Below are positions 1 through 8,980 of a DNA stretch of 64,000 nt, in pieces. Position 1 is the first letter of the stretch. Each line of letters begins with the position of its first letter. The notes beneath the pieces are model-generated. The model did no database searches, was not told where the DNA came from, and was given only the letters and a program-made list of their open reading frames with translations. A program made the translations under genes and the position numbers. The stretch spans positions 186,001 to 250,000 of the forward strand of contig JAGNEJ010000001.1 in assembly GCA_018003315.1 (NCBI GenBank), written 5' to 3'. Origin of the DNA: Verrucomicrobiales bacterium. GTDB lineage: Bacteria; Verrucomicrobiota; Verrucomicrobiia; Verrucomicrobiales; V1-33.

Positions 1-1343
1 CAGGAATCCAGACTGCCGTCGAATCCGAAATACCCGACGGCTCCGGCATAGGCGCAACGTTTGTTTTTTTCCAACTCGTGGATGATCTGCATGGCGCGCA
101 CCTTGGGGGAGCCGCTGACGGTGCCCGCTGGAAAGGTGGCCCGCATGACATCGTAGGCATTGCGATTCTGGGAGAGGCGCCCCCGCACGTTGGAGACGAT
201 GTGCATGACATGGCTGTAGCGCTCGAGGACCATGAGGTCGTCCACCGCCACCGAACCAAATTCCGCCACACGTCCGACATCGTTCCGGGCGAGATCGACC
301 AGCATCAGGTGCTCCGCCCGCTCCTTTTCGTCGTGAAGCAGCTCATCGGCCAGGGCGTCATCCTCCGCGGGCGTTTTCCCCCTCCAGCGAGTTCCCGCGA
401 CGGGGCGGATTTCCACCTTGCCGTTGATCACCCGGACATGGACTTCCGGGGAGCTGCCGACCAGGGAAAAACCCTCCTCAAATTCCAGGCAGAACATGTA
501 GGGGCTGGGGTTGACGTGGCGCAGGGCGCGATAGAGGTCGATGGGCCGCCCGGCAAATGGCACCGCAAAGCGCTGGCTGGGCACAAACTGGAAGACATCT
601 CCGGCCTTGATGTATTCCTTGCCCTTGCGGACCATTTCGCAGAACTCTTCCCGCGTGGTGTTGCTGGCGGGCGGCGCTACCTGGACCGTCGCGGCGGCCA
701 TGGGCTTGACATGCAGCGGGGTCTCCAGTTTGCGGATCAATGCGGCAATCTTGACGCGGGCTGCCGCGTATGCCGCTGCCGGGTCGGAAAAGTCGTCGAG
801 CACCACGTTGGCCACGACCTGAAGCAGGCGGAAACGGTGATCGAAAATGACCAGCGTGTCGGCAATCAAAAACACCATGTCCGGCAGGCCCAGGGAATCC
901 GGCGGGGGTTCGCCGACGGTCGGCTCGAAAAAGCGCACCATGTCATAGGCCAGAAATCCGACGGCACCGCCGGAAAACACCGGCAACCTGGGTGATGGCA
1001 CGGCACGGAATGATTGCATGCAGGCCTCCAGCTCGTGGAGCGGATCACTGTCCGTGACAAATTCCCTGACGTGGTCCCCTTCCGCAATCCGCATCTGTTT
1101 CCCGCGGGCGGAAATGACCATCCGAGGTGCGGCCCCCATGAAGGAAAACCGTCCGGCCTGGCTGGTCATCTCGGCGGATTCCAGCAGAAAGCGCGGCCGG
1201 CTGCCGCCGATCTTTTCAAAAGCGGAGAGAGGCGTCTCGTAATCCGCAGTCAGCTCCGCCCAGACCGGCACCACGTTGCCTAACGCAGCCAAGGCGGTGA
1301 ATTCTTCAAATGAGGGCTGAAGCGGAAGTTCCGGAGCGGACAT
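1..1343 (-). CDS. trpE: Anthranilate synthase component I (partial, C-terminus outside window)
   Basis: Catalyses chorismate plus ammonia or glutamine to anthranilate, the first committed step of tryptophan synthesis, in the cytoplasm. About 447 residues are visible and the gene runs off the left edge of the window. Near the N-terminus is the LLES motif that binds feedback-inhibiting tryptophan. Further on come PYMFCLEF, the chorismate-binding block RPVAGTRWRG, then DEKERAEHLMLVDLARNDVG, and finally TFPAGTVSGSPKVRAM followed by AYAGAVGYFGFDGSLD. The LLES signature and the overall order of motifs favour TrpE over PabB. The start chosen is the ATG giving MSAPELPLQP. The gene is divergent from the GYF_2 gene, with about 150 bp between the starts, and no obvious attenuator was seen there. 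Confidence 0.93.
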   Translation of the reverse strand, partial: MSAPELPLQPSFEEFTALAALGNVVPVWAELTADYETPLSAFEKIGGSRPRFLLESAEMTSQAGRFSFMGAAPRMVISARGKQMRIAEGDHVREFVTDSDPLHELEACMQSFRAVPSPRLPVFSGGAVGFLAYDMVRFFEPTVGEPPPDSLGLPDMVFLIADTLVIFDHRFRLLQVVANVVLDDFSDPAAAYAAARVKIAALIRKLETPLHVKPMAAATVQVAPPASNTTREEFCEMVRKGKEYIKAGDVFQFVPSQRFAVPFAGRPIDLYRALRHVNPSPYMFCLEFEEGFSLVGSSPEVHVRVINGKVEIRPVAGTRWRGKTPAEDDALADELLHDEKERAEHLMLVDLARNDVGRVAEFGSVAVDDLMVLERYSHVMHIVSNVRGRLSQNRNAYDVMRATFPAGTVSGSPKVRAMQIIHELEKNKRCAYAGAVGYFGFDGSLDS

Positions 1344-1495
1344 GATGGTGAAAAAAGCGGACAATTTCCCGCCGCGATCGGTTTTGGCAAGATGGAAGCT
1401 GGCGTCCGGCATCCCAAAATCCGGTGGATTCTCGAATTGACGCAGGTTCAGCTTCCCGCTGTCATGATCTGCGCCGCAACCGCTGTGATTTCGTC

Positions 1496-2254
1496 ATGAA
1501 TTACTTTTACGCAGACGCCAGCAACCATGTGCAGGGTCCCGTGACTCTGGAACAATTGCTGGCCATGCTGCACAGCGGCCAGGTAAACCGCAACACCCTG
1601 GCCGCACCCGCAGGCACCCAGAACTGGATGCCCATTCATTCGCTGCTTGGCCAGGCAACGCGGCCTCCCGCACCCCATGCCCGGCCGCATGGACCCGTGC
1701 CCCACGCCGCGGCCCTTGCGCATCCCGCCGCACATCACCACCACCCCCACGCCCACCATCCGCACCTTCACCCGGTGGCGCCGCGTGGATCCAGAATGAT
1801 CCCGATTTACCGCCGCGGGGGATTGTTGCGACTGGGGTATTTTTTCTGGTCGCTTTCGGTGGGCTTGCTGGTCTGGGGTGCCGTGGTTTTTCTGCTCAGC
1901 GCGGTGGCGGAAACGCCCCACGAAAAAACCCTGGCGGATGGCGCCAGGCAAGTTTCCTATTCGGGACATGGTGCCTATTGGGTGCTTTTCTGGCTGGCGA
2001 TTGCGGGGGGCGCTGCGGGCGCAGCCGGAGTGGCGGCCTCCCGGCTGGGCAACATTGGCTGGAATCCGTGGATGTGCCTGCTGCTGTTTGTTCCGCTGGC
2101 GAATGTCTGGATCATTTCCGCCTGTCTGGCGCTTCCGCCCGGCTACGGGCAGACCAGTCGCATGGACCTGAGCGGGAAAATCATCACAAGCCTCGTCGTT
2201 GCCGGCTGGGTCATCACCGGCATCTCCCTGTTCATGCATTACGGGACGAAATGA
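1496..2254 (+). CDS. GYF_2-domain membrane protein with His-rich linker
   Basis: A 252-residue protein beginning MNYFYADASNHVQGPV. Residues 1-55 match the GYF_2 (DUF4339) pattern: Y-x-Y...GPVTLEQLLAMLHSGQV...TLAAPAGTQNWMPI. This is a small domain usually fused to membrane segments and thought to mediate protein contacts. Residues about 60-100 form an unusual His/Pro/Ala linker with runs of HHHH and repeated HPH. After residue 100 there are about four hydrophobic membrane segments. A longer in-frame start exists upstream, but it would precede the domain with unrelated sequence, so the ATG at 1496 is preferred. Function is unknown. The gene is convergent with the pseudopilin gene. Confidence 0.8.
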   Translation: MNYFYADASNHVQGPVTLEQLLAMLHSGQVNRNTLAAPAGTQNWMPIHSLLGQATRPPAPHARPHGPVPHAAALAHPAAHHHHPHAHHPHLHPVAPRGSRMIPIYRRGGLLRLGYFFWSLSVGLLVWGAVVFLLSAVAETPHEKTLADGARQVSYSGHGAYWVLFWLAIAGGAAGAAGVAASRLGNIGWNPWMCLLLFVPLANVWIISACLALPPGYGQTSRMDLSGKIITSLVVAGWVITGISLFMHYGTK

Positions 2255-2262
2255 CGGTGCTG

Positions 2263-2288
2263 GACCGCTCGAGCGGCCTCACTTTTTC
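2263..2288. terminator. Possible terminator between convergent genes
   Basis: The 12-bp perfect palindrome CCGCTCGAGCGG lies at 2265-2276, between the stops of two convergent genes. Six bases later on the + strand is a run of five T. The T-run lies inside the lysine codons ending the opposite gene and the hairpin has no spare loop bases, so this is only a possible terminator. Confidence 0.3.
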
Positions 2289-2839
2289 TTGGCCGCCGCG
2301 GGCATCGTGGGATTTTTGAATCGCTGCACCGAAAAATCCGGCATCAGCACATTCTGGCCCATTCCGTGGTAGTCGGTCCGCTCGATGAGCCACGGCTGCT
2401 TCCATTTATAGGGAATGTTGGGGCCTGCTTCGAACTCCGTCGGATAGTAGCTGCCCCAGTATTCCGGAATTTTCTCCCCGCCCTTGGCTTCATCCTGTTT
2501 CCAAACGGAAAGCTCCGTCGGGCACACCCAGTCTGACGGAGCCGGCCCCCAGGGTTCGAGTTCCTTGATCCACCATTCGAAGTATTTCTCCTCCTCCATG
2601 CCCTCATTCTGTTCGGGCATCTGCGGCCAGGTTTCCTTGGCGGTCAAATAGGCCCCCAGTGCAGCGCCGAGGTTTTTGATGCGGGAAATGCAGTTGGAGT
2701 TTTGCGCATAAGCGCGGTATTTGGTGAATCCCTGAATGCTCAGCACCGACAGCGCCGCCACCAGTGCGATGACAATGAGCAGCTCCACGAGGGTAAATCC
2801 GCGAACCAGATGGCGGAGGGACTTTGCGGAATGGGGCAT
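2279..2839 (-). CDS. Prepilin-type N-terminal cleavage/methylation protein (pseudopilin)
   Basis: A 186-residue type II secretion/type IV pilus-like pseudopilin. The N-terminus has a short basic leader ending RGFTLVELLIVIALVAAL: the prepilin peptidase site (G before F-T-L-V-E with Glu at +5) followed by a hydrophobic helix. The remainder is the short globular domain with SNCISRIKNLGAALGAYL, a pattern common in the very large Verrucomicrobia/Planctomycetes pseudopilin families. The C-terminus is basic and ends AAAKKK. No other secretion genes lie nearby, so it is an isolated pseudopilin with unknown substrate. The start giving MPHSAKSLRH is natural for such leaders. Confidence 0.88.
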   Translation of the reverse strand: MPHSAKSLRHLVRGFTLVELLIVIALVAALSVLSIQGFTKYRAYAQNSNCISRIKNLGAALGAYLTAKETWPQMPEQNEGMEEEKYFEWWIKELEPWGPAPSDWVCPTELSVWKQDEAKGGEKIPEYWGSYYPTEFEAGPNIPYKWKQPWLIERTDYHGMGQNVLMPDFSVQRFKNPTMPAAAKKK

Positions 2840-2962
2840 GGGCAGGTGCGGCGGCGAAGTGAAATGGCTGGCAGACTACCGCACCCCTCCATTTCAGCAA
2901 GCGCTCATCCCAAACTCGCTGCGGCACCGGCAATCGGCGGCATTCGGACGGTTCCTAACCAA

Positions 2963-4021
2963 CTAACAATCGTTCCCGCTTTCACCCCGCAAATCCCGCA
3001 GCGCATACAGCCCGCCCCCTCGCTCCAGCATCCGCAGCCGCCGCGCACCGCTGGTCCGCTTCGGCCCAAATCGCTCCCGCGCACCGGCGAAAATTTCGTC
3101 AACAAACTCCCGGCTTCCCACCACCGCCCCCGCCGTGAAATGCCGCACCCGCAGCCGCACCACATCAGCCAGCCCCAGCTTGCCCCCGGCTCTCAGCACT
3201 TCCGCAATCTGCTCCACCGAAAAGCCCTTCCTGCCAGGAGTCGCTCCGTCCGCTTTTACCTCCTGACCCTCCCAGTAAATCCACTTCCGATACACCGCCT
3301 GCGCCTCATCCCACCGCATCGCCGCCGCAGTCTCCAGCTTCTGCCGATGCAGCGCACCCACCGCCATCGCAATGCCCCGCCTAGCCATGCGCCCCCCGCC
3401 CACCGCCTCCCCATAGCCACTCCACTGGTATTCCTTCGGATCACTCGCCAGTCCGGCCCGGACCGGATTCAGATCGATGTAGGCCGCCATCGTCGCCACC
3501 GCATTGCCCGCTCCCTCCACCAACACACTGGCAAAACGTTCCTCCCACAGCGTCCCCTTGCGCCCGTGTTTCCGATTATACCACTTGGAAAACCCCAGCT
3601 TCAACGCCTGCACAAACGCGCTGAGATCGAACATCCGCTTCCACAGCGCCGCCAGCACTTTTGGAATCTCCACCGCACACCCATTGCTGCGCCACAGGCC
3701 AAACAAATCCCGGTACTCCTGTGCCTTCGTCTTCCCCAAAGTCGCCTCCAAATGCGCCAGCATCGCCTCCTCATCCAACATTTGCTCCGGCCGCTCCGGC
3801 ACCTCCACCAGGATGTGAAAGTGATTGGACATCAGACAGTAAGTGATGACCCGAAGCCCTCCAAACCCCTCATACTTCCGCATCAACCCGCGAAACACCC
3901 GCTTGGCCTCCTCATCGAACCAAAAGGCCCGGTTGACAATGCGGCTGGTGACATGAGCCAGCATCGGTTGACCCGGTGCAGAACGAAATCGAAAGTGCGA
4001 AGCCACGACCGGGAGCATCAT
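2963..4021 (-). CDS. REP-associated tyrosine transposase (RAYT, IS200-like Y1 family), copy 1
   Basis: A single-strand DNA transposase of the Y1/HUH superfamily. The HUH metal site is seen in CLMSNHFHILVEVPERP. The catalytic tyrosine is probably the one in MAAYIDLNPVRAG, a RAYT signature. The conserved SKWYNRKHGRKGTLWEERF is also present. The C-terminal part is longer than IS200 TnpA and ends in a basic DNA-binding-like region. The start is uncertain: homology with copy 2 begins near MLAHVTSRIVNRAF (3964) and the upstream residues differ, so the N-terminal 20 residues may be recruited from flanking DNA. The two proteins differ at about two dozen positions in roughly 335. RAYTs normally mobilise REP palindromes in trans, but none could be paired with this copy. 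Confidence 0.88.
   Translation of the reverse strand: MMLPVVASHFRFRSAPGQPMLAHVTSRIVNRAFWFDEEAKRVFRGLMRKYEGFGGLRVITYCLMSNHFHILVEVPERPEQMLDEEAMLAHLEATLGKTKAQEYRDLFGLWRSNGCAVEIPKVLAALWKRMFDLSAFVQALKLGFSKWYNRKHGRKGTLWEERFASVLVEGAGNAVATMAAYIDLNPVRAGLASDPKEYQWSGYGEAVGGGRMARRGIAMAVGALHRQKLETAAAMRWDEAQAVYRKWIYWEGQEVKADGATPGRKGFSVEQIAEVLRAGGKLGLADVVRLRVRHFTAGAVVGSREFVDEIFAGARERFGPKRTSGARRLRMLERGGGLYALRDLRGESGNDC
2990..3988 (-). mobile_element. RAYT element, copy 1
   Basis: A segment of about 1.0 kb that closely matches 24387-25384 in the same orientation. Similarity starts at the shared CAAATCCCGCAGCGCATAC near the 3' end of the transposase gene and stops just after GACCCGGTGCAG on the 5' side. Flanking DNA differs completely, so these points approximate the mobile unit or the limits of duplication. 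No terminal inverted repeats were recognised. Confidence 0.6.
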
Positions 4022-4165
4022 TCGAAAAGGTCCGAGGCGCAACATTTGTCTTATTATTCTTCTGGCATTTTATTCTTATTGCCTTCGAGCCGTTGCCTGC
4101 ACCCGTTTTGTTCGCCTTCGTTTGTAGGCATCGGTTACTCATAGCGGGAATGGGGAACAGCGCTC

Positions 4166-4585
4166 TCAGGAATACTTACCTCCAGACACTGAATATCCAT
4201 CCTCTCCGATGCAAATCACACAATCACACCTGGAACAACGAATGGGATCGAACTCAGGAGGGTTGGGGAGCTTGTCGAAGTTGTATTCGTTGGTGCCACA
4301 CCACACATACTCTGCTGTCGTGGAGATCATCTCCCGGCATTGCTGGCAAGTTCTCCAATCTCCTTCATGGTCCTCAGCAAAATGAGCGTAGCACAAAGTC
4401 TGCTTCCGATGATTGCGGCTACAACTGTTCCGTCCGAATGAAAACAGGACATACTTGTGCTCATCGTCACAGATCCAGTTTCCGCAGCATTCGGTCTTGA
4501 TCAAATTGGTCTTCTTGCCGCAGAGTCCACACTTCTTAGCTGGCTCGCTGGAGGCTGACTTTTTGGCGGCTTTCTTGGCTGGCAT
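4166..4585 (-). CDS. Cysteine-rich zinc-ribbon protein; final Cys apparently replaced by TGA
   Basis: A 139-residue protein opening with a Lys/Ala-rich tail (MPAKKAAKKSA), followed by Cys/His clusters: CGLCGKK, TECCGNWICDD, NSCSRNHRKQTLCYAHF, CQQCREM and CSRCDCVIC. From memory it resembles a conserved zinc-binding family of unknown function. The reading frame stops at TGA after GGKYS. Read through, it continues E-R-C-S-P-F-P-L before the next stop, which would complete a CxxC pair about 20 residues after CSRC, as a zinc ribbon needs. A single change of a Cys codon (TGT/TGC) to TGA would explain this; selenocysteine is a less likely option. The gene is visibly AT-richer than its neighbours and lies beside the RAYT copy, suggesting recent acquisition. 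Confidence 0.7.
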   Translation of the reverse strand: MPAKKAAKKSASSEPAKKCGLCGKKTNLIKTECCGNWICDDEHKYVLFSFGRNSCSRNHRKQTLCYAHFAEDHEGDWRTCQQCREMISTTAEYVWCGTNEYNFDKLPNPPEFDPIRCSRCDCVICIGEDGYSVSGGKYS

Positions 4586-4813
4586 TACGAGTGGCGTGTT
4601 GGGTTAGGCGAACAGTGCATTGGTTCAGCCACGAAGGAAGCATTTTGGGTTCTGTCAGTCAAAGAGGAACGTTGGATGTGACTCCAAGTTCTTCTCTTCC
4701 AACAAGAAGTGAGAAGTACGCGCGGTGTGGTTGATTTTTCGGATGGGTGGAAATGCCAGAAAAACCAAGGGATCCAAGAGCGCGTGATGGGGACAACAAT
4801 TCTTGTCGAACCA

Positions 4814-4843
4814 TTGACAGTTTCTCGGGCTTCCGGCTAAAAG
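4814..4843 (+). promoter_or_regulatory. Sigma-70-type promoter for the lectin-domain gene
   Basis: TTGACA at 4814-4819 and TAAAAG at 4838-4843 are separated by 18 bp. The start codon at 4893 is about 45 bp downstream of the expected transcription start. The 307-bp space between 4586 and 4892 contains nothing else recognisable. No Shine-Dalgarno sequence is visible before the ATG. Confidence 0.5.
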
Positions 4844-4892
4844 AGTCCGCGCTGGGGATCGTTCTCCGGCGATTCATCAACCCGAACCACAA

Positions 4893-7800
4893 ATGAATAA
4901 AATCACCCGATTCATGGCCGCCTCCGTTCTGCTGGGAGCGGGCACCGCACAGGCGCAATACTATACGGCTCCATTTGGCCCCGGCGGCACATGGAACCTG
5001 TACGAAGTCAGCAACACCACCGCAACCATGGTGGCTGCGCACGTCGCTTCCGTGTCCCGGCAGGCACAGGCCACCGGGGTGTCTGGCGTGGCGGGAAATT
5101 CGACGAGCGGCCACCTGGTGCATACGGGCAGTTGGGCGGAGAACGCCATGGTGGCTCTCATGGCTTTGCGGCACACCAACAGTTCGAATGTGTGGGTTGG
5201 ACTCACCGACAGCGATGACCCTGCGCTGGGCGGTGCGGGCTGGGTGGACGCTGGGAACGTCCCGACCAGCGACCAGTGGTTCTGGGCGGGCACCACCGGC
5301 GGAACCGGTCCCGGCGGTGCGCTGCGCCTGAGCGAAGGCGGGGGCTACCAGGCATTTTTCACCGGAGAACCGAACAATGCCGGTGCTGCCGGCGAAGATG
5401 CCGTGGAAATGCGCACGGACGGACGCTGGAATGACAACGCGGCCAATGCGGCTGCCACCCTGCGGCGTTATGTGATTGAGTACGACATCAATTCGGCCGC
5501 ACCGGTGGCGGGGGCTGTGGTGATCAATCCGTTCTTCACTGCTCCCTGGGGTCCCGGCGGCACCTGGAATCTTTACATGATCGTTGGCGAGGGGGATACG
5601 TGGCTCAATGCCCACACCCGGGCCACCGCGATGGAAGCAGGCGACACCACGCTGCTGTCGCTTGCCGGCAATACCACCCGCGGTCACCTGCTGGCCGTGA
5701 ACAGCCGCGTGGAGAATTCCTGGGCGGTCAGCGTCATGAACCGGATGCTGACCTTCAACCACACCATCGGGGCCAACGTGGCCACCACCAACACCTGGTT
5801 AGGCCTGACCGATTCGGACGATGCGGGCCTCGGCGCCACCGAAGCGGGGACTGTGCGCGATGCGAACTGGATCTGGGCGGGTACCTCCGGCGGGACCGGC
5901 CCGAACGGGAATCTCTTCATCTCCGAAATTCTGGACACCGGCGGCTCCGGCGTGCTCCAGTTCTGGGCGGATGCCACCACTCCCGAACCAAACAACTCCG
6001 GAGGTGCCAACTGGCCTTTCGGCGAAGATGCCGGTGAACTGCGCGGCGATGGAAAATGGAACGACCTGCCCCACAAAATCGGCCCCGCGAACAATTCCGC
6101 ATCGACCATCGTGCGCCGTTACATCATTGAGTGGCCGCTCAATTCCGCCTCCGCCGTGCCGGAAGCCGCCCAGGAACCCGTGTATTTCACCGCCCAAACC
6201 GGAACCGGTGGCACCTGGAATCTCTATCAACTCGATAATGTCCAACAGACCTGGCAGGCCTATGCCGACCGCTATGCCAATCCGGTTTTCAATCCCGCCC
6301 AGAATTCCGGGCTCGCTTCCCTCGCGGGCAACCTCACCGCGGGCCATCTTGTTGAAATTGCAGACCAGTATGAGCACGGCATTGCCTACCGCCTGGGACT
6401 GTTCCAGGCCGCCTGGATCGGGCTCACCGACAATGAAGCCTACGGCGGCATGGAATCCGGCAACGCCTCGAACAATCCAACCAACCAGGTGCAGCCATTC
6501 TGGGTCTGGAACGGCACCACCAGCGCCAATACCTACCGCCGCTGGAACGCTGCGGAGCCCAATGACTCCGGCGGCATCGAGGATGCCGGTGAAATGACCG
6601 GCTCGAGCTTCTACAATGACAACCGGATGGACAACGTCAACGGTGCCATCCGGCGCGGTCTCATCGAGTGGGACATCCAGTCCGCCACGCCCATCGCCGG
6701 TGCGACGCAATTGGGGGCGTTGATCGAAGGCACCCGCACCCTCGCCAACGCACCTGCTCCCGGCGTGTGGGCCATCAGGGAAATTTATGATCCGATCCAC
6801 GGTTCGTGGTTTTCCGCGCTGCGCAATGCCAACGCGTCCGCGACGAACGGACGGGTCTTCGAATCCACCAGTCCGGTGATCAATTTCAATGATCGTACGG
6901 CCGCCGCCGCCACGCCCTACAGCTATCCTGGCTGGGGTGATCCCGGCCTCTTCAGCGGCGATCTGCCATACCTCGGCGACACTCCCAGTGTGGATGACAA
7001 TTACATCACCCGCATCGCGCAAACCCGACTGGTCATCTCCGCCGAGGATGACTACACGTTTAACATCCACGCCGACGACGGCGGCGCGTTTCGCATCGCG
7101 GGACAAGTGTTCACGAGCATCAATGAACGGGGACTCGGCTGCATTGACGGCGTCAGCAAGGACACCATCTTCGTGCCCTACGGCACCGGGGACACCAATA
7201 TGCGCGGTGTCGTCCACCTCGCGCCTGGCACTTACGATCTGGAATGGATCGGCTACGAAGCCACCAGCGGCAGCTCCTACGAAATCAGCTATGCCCGCGG
7301 CGCCCACGTCAACGACGAGGACGGGGCCGGGCGCTGGGCACTGGTGGGCAATCCCGCCGCCCAGTATCCAACCCCGCTGCTGCCCACCAGCATCGCCAAT
7401 GCGGCGGAATATGAGGACGGGCTTTTCGGCCTCCATGTCGTCACTTCCGCAGGCACCCTGAACAGCGTGGCGGATGCGCTGGCGGCGCTGCAAAACACCG
7501 GAATCGGCACGCACACTTACGGCAAGTCTGCGGTCATCAACCATTCTGACGACACCCGACTCGGCACCGGCGGCATTTTCGCCGGCGAGCTGGATCTGCC
7601 AGGACTGCTGGCCGGTGCGGAGGACAATGACTTCGCCGCTCACGCCACGGGACGCCTGGTCATTGCCACTCCTGGTTTCTACACTCTTTGCGCCCGCACC
7701 AGTGAATGGGTCGCACTGCGGGTGCGCGGGCAGAGCTTCGCCAATGTCAGCGGCGAGTGGGCCATCGATCCCGTGGATCCCTCGACGGTTTACAGCTACC

Positions 7801-8960
7801 GCACCAATAACACCAACAACATCCAGACCGGCGAGTTTGTCTCCCGCGCCGTCATCAACCTGCCTGCCGGATGCCATGACGTGGATTTCATCACCGGAGA
7901 CCGCGAAGGGGCCTTCTTCATGGAACTCTATGCCGTGCCAGGGAACTTCATCAATACCGCCGAATATACTGCCGCCGGGCCAGGCAACGGGGGCCTGGCG
8001 AATCCGACCAGCAATGACTATCGCCTCATCGGCTACAAGAGCACTGGCACACTCACCATGCTCGGCGTGGACGCCAATGGCTGGAACCGGCGCGGCACCA
8101 CACCTGCCACCACAACTCAGCCGGCTGGCTGGCCCGGCACCAACATCGCCAACCACGAAACCTGGCTGCTGGGCAACGGCGTAACCGCGGACTCCACGAC
8201 ACAGGATACCGTCAACGAGCGGGACCCACAAAATCCCACCACCGACGCGGGCATCCCCAATGGACGCAACATCTGGCGGCAAACCACCAACGACGATAAT
8301 TATCTCGATGAAGGTTTTGACGCCATGCTCGTCGTCCCGGGTCCCGGCACCTACAGCATTGGCTGGCAGGGGGACGACGGCGGATTCGTCGAAATCCAGG
8401 ACCTCCCTGCCGGAGTCCAGTTCAGTCCCCGTTTCGAGGCGATGGCGGTGCCGACTCCCACCGTGACCAACGCCGCCAACGGCACGCTCAACGGACGCAT
8501 CCAACTGGCGGTTAGCGGCGGCAACACCCGCACCATCTCCAGCGTGACGTTCCCCGGAGACGGCTCCGTCACCTATCCAGCCAGTTATCCGATCAAATCA
8601 CTGCACTTCGAGGGCACCGGCGGATGCTACTGGGAAATCTTCGCCGGACCCGCCAACGGCCATGGGCGCATGGTGACCCTGCTGGAACGCAATGCGGCGA
8701 GCACCGCTGTGGCCGACGTCAGCGGTATCCAGCTTGCAGGTCCGGACTTGGATGTGATTGCCGTTGCCTGGGCTCCCGGGCCTGCGTTCTCCTTCACCTT
8801 CACTTCCGTCTCCGGCGTCACTTACACCATCTGGCGCTCCCCTGACCTGATGAACTGGACCAGCCAGGGCACCATCCTTGCCGACGACGCCACTACCACC
8901 TACACCTCCGGCCCCATCGGCCCCGGGGAGACTCGGTTCTTCTACCGCGCCTCCAAGTAG
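4893..8960 (+). CDS. Large secreted protein with three C-type-lectin-like and three PA14-like domains
   Basis: A 1355-residue exported protein with signal peptide MNKITRFMAASVLLGAGTAQA. Residues about 22-600 are three repeated units, each opening with TAP/TAQ...GGTWNLY and carrying the C-type-lectin hallmarks WxGLTDSDD, W(x)WAGT, EPNN/EPND and DGRWND/DGKWND. EPN plus WND are the calcium/sugar ligands of mannose-type lectin domains. The third unit has YND instead of WND. Residues about 610-1250 hold three beta-rich modules resembling PA14 domains: YTFNIHADDGGAFRIAG, FYTLCARTSEWVALRVRG and YSIGWQGDDGGFVEI. The C-terminus, FSFTFTSVSGVTYTIWRSPD...RFFYRAS, is a terminal beta domain common in Verrucomicrobia secreted proteins. 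It is probably a glycan-binding surface or matrix protein. It is a single-gene unit with its own promoter and terminator. Ligand is unknown. Confidence 0.82.
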   Translation: MNKITRFMAASVLLGAGTAQAQYYTAPFGPGGTWNLYEVSNTTATMVAAHVASVSRQAQATGVSGVAGNSTSGHLVHTGSWAENAMVALMALRHTNSSNVWVGLTDSDDPALGGAGWVDAGNVPTSDQWFWAGTTGGTGPGGALRLSEGGGYQAFFTGEPNNAGAAGEDAVEMRTDGRWNDNAANAAATLRRYVIEYDINSAAPVAGAVVINPFFTAPWGPGGTWNLYMIVGEGDTWLNAHTRATAMEAGDTTLLSLAGNTTRGHLLAVNSRVENSWAVSVMNRMLTFNHTIGANVATTNTWLGLTDSDDAGLGATEAGTVRDANWIWAGTSGGTGPNGNLFISEILDTGGSGVLQFWADATTPEPNNSGGANWPFGEDAGELRGDGKWNDLPHKIGPANNSASTIVRRYIIEWPLNSASAVPEAAQEPVYFTAQTGTGGTWNLYQLDNVQQTWQAYADRYANPVFNPAQNSGLASLAGNLTAGHLVEIADQYEHGIAYRLGLFQAAWIGLTDNEAYGGMESGNASNNPTNQVQPFWVWNGTTSANTYRRWNAAEPNDSGGIEDAGEMTGSSFYNDNRMDNVNGAIRRGLIEWDIQSATPIAGATQLGALIEGTRTLANAPAPGVWAIREIYDPIHGSWFSALRNANASATNGRVFESTSPVINFNDRTAAAATPYSYPGWGDPGLFSGDLPYLGDTPSVDDNYITRIAQTRLVISAEDDYTFNIHADDGGAFRIAGQVFTSINERGLGCIDGVSKDTIFVPYGTGDTNMRGVVHLAPGTYDLEWIGYEATSGSSYEISYARGAHVNDEDGAGRWALVGNPAAQYPTPLLPTSIANAAEYEDGLFGLHVVTSAGTLNSVADALAALQNTGIGTHTYGKSAVINHSDDTRLGTGGIFAGELDLPGLLAGAEDNDFAAHATGRLVIATPGFYTLCARTSEWVALRVRGQSFANVSGEWAIDPVDPSTVYSYRTNNTNNIQTGEFVSRAVINLPAGCHDVDFITGDREGAFFMELYAVPGNFINTAEYTAAGPGNGGLANPTSNDYRLIGYKSTGTLTMLGVDANGWNRRGTTPATTTQPAGWPGTNIANHETWLLGNGVTADSTTQDTVNERDPQNPTTDAGIPNGRNIWRQTTNDDNYLDEGFDAMLVVPGPGTYSIGWQGDDGGFVEIQDLPAGVQFSPRFEAMAVPTPTVTNAANGTLNGRIQLAVSGGNTRTISSVTFPGDGSVTYPASYPIKSLHFEGTGGCYWEIFAGPANGHGRMVTLLERNAASTAVADVSGIQLAGPDLDVIAVAWAPGPAFSFTFTSVSGVTYTIWRSPDLMNWTSQGTILADDATTTYTSGPIGPGETRFFYRASK

Positions 8961-8980
8961 CCTCCGAGCACCTAACACAG

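Noticed and set aside
4100..4170. SECIS element after the TGA of the zinc-ribbon gene
   Set aside because: Only a 4-bp stem (AGCG/CGCT) could be drawn just after the TGA; too weak to support selenocysteine.
5799..8504. A 901-codon open frame on the minus strand
   Set aside because: It lies fully opposite the lectin-domain gene, has no recognisable domain, and arises from high GC codon bias.
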